Source: Vicinamibacterales bacterium (GTDB lineage: Bacteria; Acidobacteriota; Vicinamibacteria; Vicinamibacterales; SCN-69-37). From it: a DNA stretch of 64,000 nucleotides. Positions 57,001 through 64,000 of the stretch are shown here, piece after piece. The position numbers were made by a program, and so were the translations under genes. The notes under the pieces were generated by a model. That model saw only the letters and a program-made list of their open reading frames with translations, was not told the origin of the DNA and did no database searches. The first letter of the stretch is position 1; each line of letters starts with the position of its first letter. The DNA lies in assembly GCA_030827135.1 (NCBI GenBank), contig JAURFE010000001.1, positions 366,368-430,367 of the forward strand. Direction: 5' to 3'.

Positions 57001-59814
57001 TGGCAGCGGTTTGATCACAACCGCATCACGCTGACGCCCGAGCAGCAGACCTGGAAGCCGGGTGACCGCGCGCGCATCATGATCGAATCGCCGTGGGAAT
57101 CGGCGACGGCGCTGCTGACCGTTGAGCGTGAAGGCATCCGCAGTCATCGCCGGTTCGCGCTGACATCCACACAGCAGACCGTGGAAGTGCCCATCTCCGA
57201 AGATGACATTCCGAACGTGTATCTCTCCGTGTTGCTGGTGCGCGGCCGAACATCCAACGACTTCGGCACCGATGGCAGTGACCCGGGCAAACCGGCGTTC
57301 CGTCTCGGCTACACCGAACTCAAGGTGGAGGATGCCTCCAAACGTCTGAGCGTCGCCGTCTCGGCTGACCGCCCGACGTATCGACCCGCCAATACCGCGA
57401 AGGTCTCGCTCAGGGTGGGAGATGCCGCAGCGCGTCCAGTGCGGAGCGAAGTGACCTTGTGGGCCGTGGACTACGGGGTGCTGTCGCTGACGGACTATCG
57501 CGCGCCGGACGTGCTGAAGGCGGTCTACCTGGAAAAGGCCCTGCAGGTGGCGAGCGCGGACAGCCGGCAGCGGATCGTGTCGCGCCGGGTGCTCACGCCC
57601 AAGGGGGCCGACCCCGGTGGCGGCGGAGGCGCGGCCGCCAACGTCCGGCAGGACTTCCGCCCACTCGCCTTCTGGCTCGGCTCGGTGGTCACCAACGCGG
57701 ATGGCACCGCAACCACCGACATCACGCTGCCGGAATCGCTCACGACCTACCGGATTATGGCGGTGGCCGGAGACGCGGTCTCACGATTCGGATCGGGCGC
57801 CGCGGAAATCACGGTAAGCAAGCCGGTCACGCTGCTCGGCACGTATCCGCGGTTCCTCCGGCCGGGAGACACCGCCTCGTTCGGCGCCGTGGTCACCAAC
57901 ACGCTGGCGTCCGGTGGCGAGGCAACGGTCACCATTCGCAGTCTTGATGCCTCACTTGTGGAACTCACAGGACCAGTGACGCAGCGTGTGACCGTCGGTG
58001 CCGGCGGCAGCGTGGACGTCCGGTTTGCGGCAGCGGCTCGACGGACCGGTCAGGCTCGCGTACAGGTCAGCGTCACGATGGGCGAACACACCGACGCGTT
58101 CGAAGCCGCGGTGCCGGTCATCGCGCCGGCGGCGCCGGAGACCGTCGCCGCCTTTGCCCAGACCACGGATGCCTGGACGCAGCCGGTGGAGATCCCGGCG
58201 AATCTGGTGCCGACGACCGGAGGCCTGGCGATCGACTGGGCATCCACCGCGCTCGTCGGTCTCGGCGGCGGCGTTGGCTACCTCGCCAACTACCCGTACC
58301 AGTGCGCGGAGCAGAAGGCGTCAGCCGCGTTTGCCTTCCTCCTGGCGGCGGATCTCGGCAACGCGTTCTCGGTCGGCGGCGTCGCGCCGGCGGACTACCG
58401 AACGCGCGCGACACAATTGCTGCGGGACCTCCCCACCTTCCAGTGTGGGGATGGCGGGTTTGCGTTGTGGCCAGGCGCCTCGTGTTCTTCGAGTCCGTAT
58501 CTCAGCGCCTACATCCTGCATGTCATTCGCACCGGCCGCGACCTGGGGATTGCCCCGGATCAGGTCGTGGTGGATCGCGCACTCGATTACCTGGAGGGGC
58601 AGTTGGCCTCGACCGATCCGCCGGGGCAAATCGAGATGGTGCCGGTGTGGGCTGCGTCCCATGCCTTTGCCGCCAAGGTCCTCGCCGAATGGGGGCGCAC
58701 GACCGACTCACACATCACGCGACTCGTGGCAGCCGCAGACCGGATGCCGATCTTCGCGTTGTCCTACCTGCTGGACGCCCTGGCGGCGGCACAGGACCGC
58801 GGCCCACGCTATCAGGCTGTCCTCGCACGAGTGACGAACGCCCTGCGTGTCGAAGGCGATCAATCCCACGTGCAGGAACTCAATCCCGATGCGCTCGGGT
58901 GGATCTGGCACTCGAACACGCGCGCAACGGCACTCGTGCTGAACGGCCTCGTACGGCGCGGGGATGCCGGCACGGCTGGTGACCCGGGGCCGATCGTGCC
59001 AGGCCTGGTGCGCTGGCTCCTCGCCGCACAGCAGAACGGCCATTGGGGCGAGACCCAGAGCAACGCCACCACGCTTGAGGCGATGGTCGCGTACTACCGC
59101 GCGTTTGAACGTGAGACGCCGGACATGACCGCGACGGCCACCCTCGGTACAACCCGACTGGGCGCAGCGACATTTCGCGGACGATCGGTCGTGGCGCAGC
59201 GCCTGCAGGTGACCATGCCGGACCTGCTGCGCGTCGTGGCTGCCGGGGCCTCCGCCCCGTTGACGCTCAGCCGGACGGGCACGGGCCGATTGTACGCCTC
59301 GGCGCGGCTCACCTTCACGCCACTGACGCCGCCGGCGGCACGAGACCAGGGGCTGCGCGTTGAACGGCGCTACGAGCGGTTTGTGGAAAATGGCGAGGGC
59401 CCGGTCGGCACGTCGTTTGCCGCCGGCGACCTCGTCCGTGTGGTGCTGCGGGTGACCACGCCGCAGGAACGCCGCTACGTCGCCGTTGTTGATGCCCTGC
59501 CTGCGGGATTCGAAGCCGTTGACGGATTCTTCCGCACGACGGCGAGCGACCTCGCGCGTGAGGCGTCTGCGACCGGTGACTCCGGGGGGTCGTGGTGGAT
59601 GCGTTGGCAGCGCGGCGGCTTTGATCACGTCGAAAAACACGATGACCGCGTCCACTTGTTTGCGACGCGCTTGTCGGATGGCACACACGAGTTCTCCTAT
59701 CTGGTGCGCGCCACCACCGCCGGATCCTTCACGGCGGCCGGCCCCTCGGCGGAACTCATGTATGCGCCGGAGGTCAACGGCCGGGCCGCGGCCTCCACGG
59801 TGATCGTGCGGTGA
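54013..59814 (+). CDS. bacterial alpha-2-macroglobulin family protease inhibitor
   Basis: 1933-residue periplasmic protein with a signal peptide (GLILVLSLSVSFASSAQ). An Ig-like domain (about 25-125) is followed by macroglobulin domains (DRGVYRPGEEIHVKAIVR near 635), the A2M domain (TDITLPESLTTYRIMAVA near 1237) and the thioester motif YQCAEQKAS with Cys1431 and Gln1434. The rest of the TED helices follow (GGFALWPGASCSSSPYLSAY) and a C-terminal receptor-like domain ends it. Traps and covalently binds proteases that breach the outer membrane. No lipobox is present, unlike E. coli YfhM. Its stop overlaps the pbpC start by 4 nt, the conserved yfhM-pbpC partnership. Confidence 0.95.
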   Translation: MRGLGLILVLSLSVSFASSAQNAPLTILEASPQGEVGQRSDANEIRLIFSEPMIALGRSPANPQIPWVSITPRIAGQFRWSGTTVLLFTPDPAAPLPDATTFTVTVDASATSAAGRRLGAPFQFQFTTPAVKLLSAEWYRRSGRADSPVVLAVRFNQRVRATDVLAHLQVRHAAHTWDPPQFSERELARLKTGDPGGLAAFNAKVAATQRVASLTSVVPIRLAAEWNKERFPADDALVVLETTAVPPPGSWLRLALDARMPSPAGPALPSEEQTTHLELERAFFVEPPRCRDNCDPSRWNAVGFTGEVTATEFSRALGIRNITIPGAEVDVRRPAGATVSATSESSYGYNVETAGFERQPPASTWRIRLDPSLMSTDGQRLGYTWIAIVDNEHERAFVSFGDGHGVWERSGGPVLPFSSRNFSTVTQWLQRLTPDTLMPTLRRLQENNFRQTPDGPGTSRRLTVTPDAIQAHGVNIGSVLPPSGTGLVWAAVQPGTTIARASTDQEESRATIIQATNMGLTVKDSPQNTLVFVTALDTGLPVPDAAVSIVMPDNSRIWRGQTNADGIAMAPPLPLRKLDSYWEFAFLVMAEKNGDVAYVGSDWNEGIQSWDFDLPYDISESEPLLRGSVFTDRGVYRPGEEIHVKAIVRTDTPSGIRLLPAGTALTVRTINSRDQTVDERQVRLSEWSSSEWTWTPPTNATLGTYRLEVVWPQASPGADPDNDRLWMRTISGEFLVAAYRKPDFRVDATMTMALPVAGEAADLQATAQYLFGSAVAGRPVRWSVSRAADDTVPTAIRERYPQPRFSFGAEAGEPPPPGPMAGDTTSTSADGRFAARITTATADRAYRYTFEAEVEDVSRQRIANRSSIVVHPASLYVGLEHTDYFVSTTTGTSFGVVAVGLNGQPAIGTSVSLELLKVQWTSARIAEGDGFYRWESTRTETPAGTWTVTTASDPVRITVPVAEGGTYVMRATASDAAGRTTTTEQSFYGLGAGYTAWQRFDHNRITLTPEQQTWKPGDRARIMIESPWESATALLTVEREGIRSHRRFALTSTQQTVEVPISEDDIPNVYLSVLLVRGRTSNDFGTDGSDPGKPAFRLGYTELKVEDASKRLSVAVSADRPTYRPANTAKVSLRVGDAAARPVRSEVTLWAVDYGVLSLTDYRAPDVLKAVYLEKALQVASADSRQRIVSRRVLTPKGADPGGGGGAAANVRQDFRPLAFWLGSVVTNADGTATTDITLPESLTTYRIMAVAGDAVSRFGSGAAEITVSKPVTLLGTYPRFLRPGDTASFGAVVTNTLASGGEATVTIRSLDASLVELTGPVTQRVTVGAGGSVDVRFAAAARRTGQARVQVSVTMGEHTDAFEAAVPVIAPAAPETVAAFAQTTDAWTQPVEIPANLVPTTGGLAIDWASTALVGLGGGVGYLANYPYQCAEQKASAAFAFLLAADLGNAFSVGGVAPADYRTRATQLLRDLPTFQCGDGGFALWPGASCSSSPYLSAYILHVIRTGRDLGIAPDQVVVDRALDYLEGQLASTDPPGQIEMVPVWAASHAFAAKVLAEWGRTTDSHITRLVAAADRMPIFALSYLLDALAAAQDRGPRYQAVLARVTNALRVEGDQSHVQELNPDALGWIWHSNTRATALVLNGLVRRGDAGTAGDPGPIVPGLVRWLLAAQQNGHWGETQSNATTLEAMVAYYRAFERETPDMTATATLGTTRLGAATFRGRSVVAQRLQVTMPDLLRVVAAGASAPLTLSRTGTGRLYASARLTFTPLTPPAARDQGLRVERRYERFVENGEGPVGTSFAAGDLVRVVLRVTTPQERRYVAVVDALPAGFEAVDGFFRTTASDLAREASATGDSGGSWWMRWQRGGFDHVEKHDDRVHLFATRLSDGTHEFSYLVRATTAGSFTAAGPSAELMYAPEVNGRAAASTVIVR

Positions 59815-62117
59815 GACGATTTTCAGTGAGACGATTCCGGAAACCGATCATCGGGACGCTGGTCGTGCTGGCGCTCGCGCTGTACCTCCGTATGGGTCCG
59901 GTTCCCGCGGACCTGCTGTCCACGACAGACGTCCAGCCGTCGATCACGGTGCTCGATCGGCGCGGTGAGCGCCTCTACGAAGCCCGAACGGAGCGAGGCA
60001 CACGCGGCACCTGGCTGCCACCCGAGGCGCTGCCGCCCGTGGTCGTTTCGGCGACGCTGGCCGCCGAGGATCATCGGTTTCAGTCGCACATCGGTATCGA
60101 CCCGGTCGCGATCTCCCGCGCCTTCTGGCGCAACCTCCGCGAGTGGCGGGTCGCCGAAGGGGGATCAACGATCTCGCAACAGGTGGTCGCGCTGGCGGAC
60201 GCCCGGGCGGGTCGGCGTCCCGGACGGACCATCGTCGGCAAGATGCGGGAGGCCGTGCTGGCGATTCGGCTCGAGCACCGCCTCACCAAGAAGGAAATCC
60301 TCGCGCGGTATCTGGCGTTCGCGCCATACGGCAATCAGGTGGAGGGCATCGCGCGCGCCAGCGCCTACTACTTCGGTGTGGCCCCTGCGGACCTGACACC
60401 GGCCCAAGCCGCGTACCTGGCGGCGCTGCCACAACGTCCCGGCCGCTTCAACCCACGCCGCGAGTTTGCGCGCGCGCAGCCGCGACAGCATCGCATTCTG
60501 CGCCGGATGGCCGACGAAGGCTGGATCGACACCGCCACGCTTCAGGTGGCCCTCACCGAACGCCTGGCCATCTCGGCGTCAGAACCGGAGTCGATCGCGC
60601 CACACTGGGTCCGCCGCGCGCTCGCGCAGCCCACCCAACCGACCCAACCGACCTTGGCGCGCTCAAGTTCAGCGCGCCCTACATCACTCACCACGACCCT
60701 CGACGCCCGCCTGCAGCGCACGGTGCTCGGTATCGTGCGGGCGCAGCGGCCGATGCTGGATGCGCACCATGCCCGCCAGGTATCGGTGGTGGTCCTCGAC
60801 AATCGCACGCAGGAGTGGCTGGCCTGGGTCACGGATGGTTCGGACATTGATGGTGCGATGACCCCCCGCCAACCGGGGTCCGCACTGAAACCGTTTACGT
60901 ACGCAGCCGCGTTCGAACGAGGCTGGCACCCCGGCCGTGTGCTCGCCGACGTTCCGAGCACGTTCCCGACGGCTGAACCCGGCATCCTCTACAGTCCGCG
61001 CAATTACGACGGACGGTTCCGCGGCCCGCTGCGTGCGAGACTCGCCCTGGCCGGGTCCGAGAACGTGCCCGCCGTGGCGCTCGCGTCCGACATCGGTGTG
61101 CCCGCCGTCGCCGACACACTGCGCCGCGCCGGCATCACGACGTTGGCACAGACGGCCGCCCACTACGGGCTCGGTCTGACGCTGGGTAACGCCGAAGTGC
61201 GACTCGACGAACTGACGCAGGCCTACAGCCTTTTTGCCGCTCCTCAAAAGGCGCCGGGTGCCGTTGTCGGCGCAAAAGGCACCGGACGTCTTTTTTCGGA
61301 TACAACGGCCTACTGGATCACCGACATCCTGTCGGACCCGGAAGCGCGACGATACGTGTTTGGCGAGGGCGGCAGTCTCGACTTTCCGTTTGCGGTCGCG
61401 GCCAAGACGGGCACCTCGCAGGCGTATCACGACAACTGGACCATCGGATACACGCGTGATGTCACCGTGGGCGTCTGGGTCGGCAATCTTGACCGCACGC
61501 CGCTCCGCTTTTCGACCGGGGTCACCGGTGCGGGCCCGGTCTTCCACGACGTCATGCTCGCCGCCGTCGAATCCGTGCGTGGCAGCCTCCCGCTGTTTGA
61601 CGAGACCGCCATCCGCGACAGGCCCGACAACCTCCGCGAGGTCAGCCTGTGCGCGGAATCAGGGCTCATGGCGGGCGCCGCCTGCCCGGCCCGCGTTCGC
61701 GAACACCTGCCCCACGACGCCGGCGACCTCACCTGCACGTGGCACCACGCCACCGACCGCGGCGTCCTGACGGTCTACCCGGCCGAATACCGGGGGTGGG
61801 CCGCACCTGGCACCCAGCACTCAGCACCCGCCTCCGCCAGGGCTTCGGAGGGCAAGCCCCGCACCACGTTCTCCATCACCTCCCCTCCCTCCGGCGCGAC
61901 GTATCTCATCGACCCCACCCTCCGCCAGGAATTCCAGTCCGTGCCACTACGAGCGCAGGGCGGAATTGGCCGCGTGGACTGGTCCAGTAACGGTCGGCCC
62001 ATCGGCACCACACTGGGAGACCGCCCCCTTCCCTGGCCGCTCACCCGAGGCACGCACACACTCACCGCCGTGGATGCGAACGGCCGGAAAGTGCAGTCAG
62101 TTGTCGTCATCAAGTGA
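59811..62117 (+). CDS. pbpC: penicillin-binding protein 1C
   Basis: 768-residue bifunctional peptidoglycan synthase: a membrane anchor (IIGTLVVLALALYLRM), GT51 glycosyltransferase (AAEDHRFQSHIGIDPVA; GGSTISQQV), transpeptidase (PGSALKPF, SENVPAVAL as SxN, AAKTGTSQAY) and the C-terminal BiPBP_C domain that marks PBP1C. GTG at 59811 overlaps the A2M stop (GTGA). A near-duplicate, GTGAGACGATTCC at 59826, offers a second start. Both interdomain linkers are built from DNA repeats: residues about 274-291 (QPTQPTQPTLARSSSARP) and 664-683 (PGTQHSAPASARASEGK). It likely repairs wall after attack, together with the A2M protein. Confidence 0.95.
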   Translation: MRRFSVRRFRKPIIGTLVVLALALYLRMGPVPADLLSTTDVQPSITVLDRRGERLYEARTERGTRGTWLPPEALPPVVVSATLAAEDHRFQSHIGIDPVAISRAFWRNLREWRVAEGGSTISQQVVALADARAGRRPGRTIVGKMREAVLAIRLEHRLTKKEILARYLAFAPYGNQVEGIARASAYYFGVAPADLTPAQAAYLAALPQRPGRFNPRREFARAQPRQHRILRRMADEGWIDTATLQVALTERLAISASEPESIAPHWVRRALAQPTQPTQPTLARSSSARPTSLTTTLDARLQRTVLGIVRAQRPMLDAHHARQVSVVVLDNRTQEWLAWVTDGSDIDGAMTPRQPGSALKPFTYAAAFERGWHPGRVLADVPSTFPTAEPGILYSPRNYDGRFRGPLRARLALAGSENVPAVALASDIGVPAVADTLRRAGITTLAQTAAHYGLGLTLGNAEVRLDELTQAYSLFAAPQKAPGAVVGAKGTGRLFSDTTAYWITDILSDPEARRYVFGEGGSLDFPFAVAAKTGTSQAYHDNWTIGYTRDVTVGVWVGNLDRTPLRFSTGVTGAGPVFHDVMLAAVESVRGSLPLFDETAIRDRPDNLREVSLCAESGLMAGAACPARVREHLPHDAGDLTCTWHHATDRGVLTVYPAEYRGWAAPGTQHSAPASARASEGKPRTTFSITSPPSGATYLIDPTLRQEFQSVPLRAQGGIGRVDWSSNGRPIGTTLGDRPLPWPLTRGTHTLTAVDANGRKVQSVVVIK
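60634..60682. repeat. composite repeat in pbpC: CCCAACCGA units plus hairpin element
   Basis: Two CCCAACCGA units followed by the 27-nt hairpin element at 60656-60682, identical to the copy in ggt (40919-40945) but read from the opposite strand relative to the gene. It encodes the linker between the GT51 and transpeptidase domains, in frame. Confidence 0.9.
61801..61858. repeat. composite repeat in pbpC: 7-nt array plus CCTCCG/CGGAGG hairpin
   Basis: The reverse strand reads GTGCTGA, GTGCTGG, GTGCCAG, GTGCGG (61801-61828), directly joined to a small hairpin element at 61831-61858 (CCTCCG, 9-nt loop, CGGAGG, then GCAAGCC). It encodes the linker before the C-terminal domain of PBP1C, in frame. 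Confidence 0.85.
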
Positions 62118-62144
62118 GCGTTTGGGGACATAATTTCACCGGGC

Positions 62145-64000
<1,856 letters not shown>

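Overview
This 64 kb window is high-GC chromosomal DNA with no phage, plasmid or insertion-sequence genes. It most resembles an acidobacterium of the Vicinamibacteria type. That is an inference from gene content: tricorn protease, M28 and M14 exported peptidases, stand-alone MacB-type permeases, a Ser/Thr kinase with TPRs, a long-form IspH, and Gly/Arg-rich inserts in exported proteins. No rRNA is present to settle it.

Layout. 1-4900 (minus): a hybrid histidine kinase, ATP-dependent PEP carboxykinase (pckA) and the 5' part of gatB. 4971-9068 (plus): a SpoIID-like protein, an ECF sigma/anti-sigma pair, ispH and a Spy-like periplasmic protein. 9147-19568 (plus): an efflux operon with one TolC, an RND pump with its adaptor, then a MacA-like adaptor with split MacB ATPase and permease, a small secreted protein and a good intrinsic terminator. 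19702-24944 (minus): dksA, a ferritin-like protein and folK, preceded by a tesA-ybbA-ybbP type cluster. 24990-32176 (plus): an amino-acid permease and aminotransferase, a decayed hybrid histidine kinase, an M28 peptidase and an MgtC/DUF4010 protein. 32160-33683 (minus): SPFH and NfeD proteins and tRNA-Leu(UAA). 33747-40248 (plus): a RCK-gated K+ channel, an AbgT transporter and tricorn protease. 40277-43724 (minus): gamma-glutamyltranspeptidase and a NYN/OST-HTH protein. 43902-46727 (plus): a SNF2 helicase. 46858-50124 (minus): a CmpX-like channel, an amidohydrolase and a GH15 enzyme. 50191-64000 (plus): M14 peptidase, DEAD-box helicase, alpha-2-macroglobulin, PBP1C and a Ser/Thr kinase cut by the window end.

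The most unusual signal is a set of short structured repeats of several kinds: 8-nt tandem units (GAACTTCG/GTTCCGAA type), 7-nt units (GTGCTGG type), and a 27-nt hairpin element with an 8-bp stem. They sit in intergenic gaps and also inside coding sequences, in frame, as linkers. They occur in the DEAD-box helicase, the NYN protein, gamma-glutamyltranspeptidase, and twice in PBP1C. One hairpin copy carries paired compensatory changes, and two copies inside unrelated genes are identical over 27 nt.

Two further points. The hybrid histidine kinase at 27393-29959 carries three independent lesions: a 1-nt frameshift, loss of the phosphoacceptor His, and an amber stop. At least seven plus-strand genes have a TANNNT box ending 6-7 nt before the start codon and no Shine-Dalgarno sequence, which points to leaderless transcripts. 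Genes inside operons more often show a Shine-Dalgarno sequence. No gap longer than 300 bases lacks a gene.
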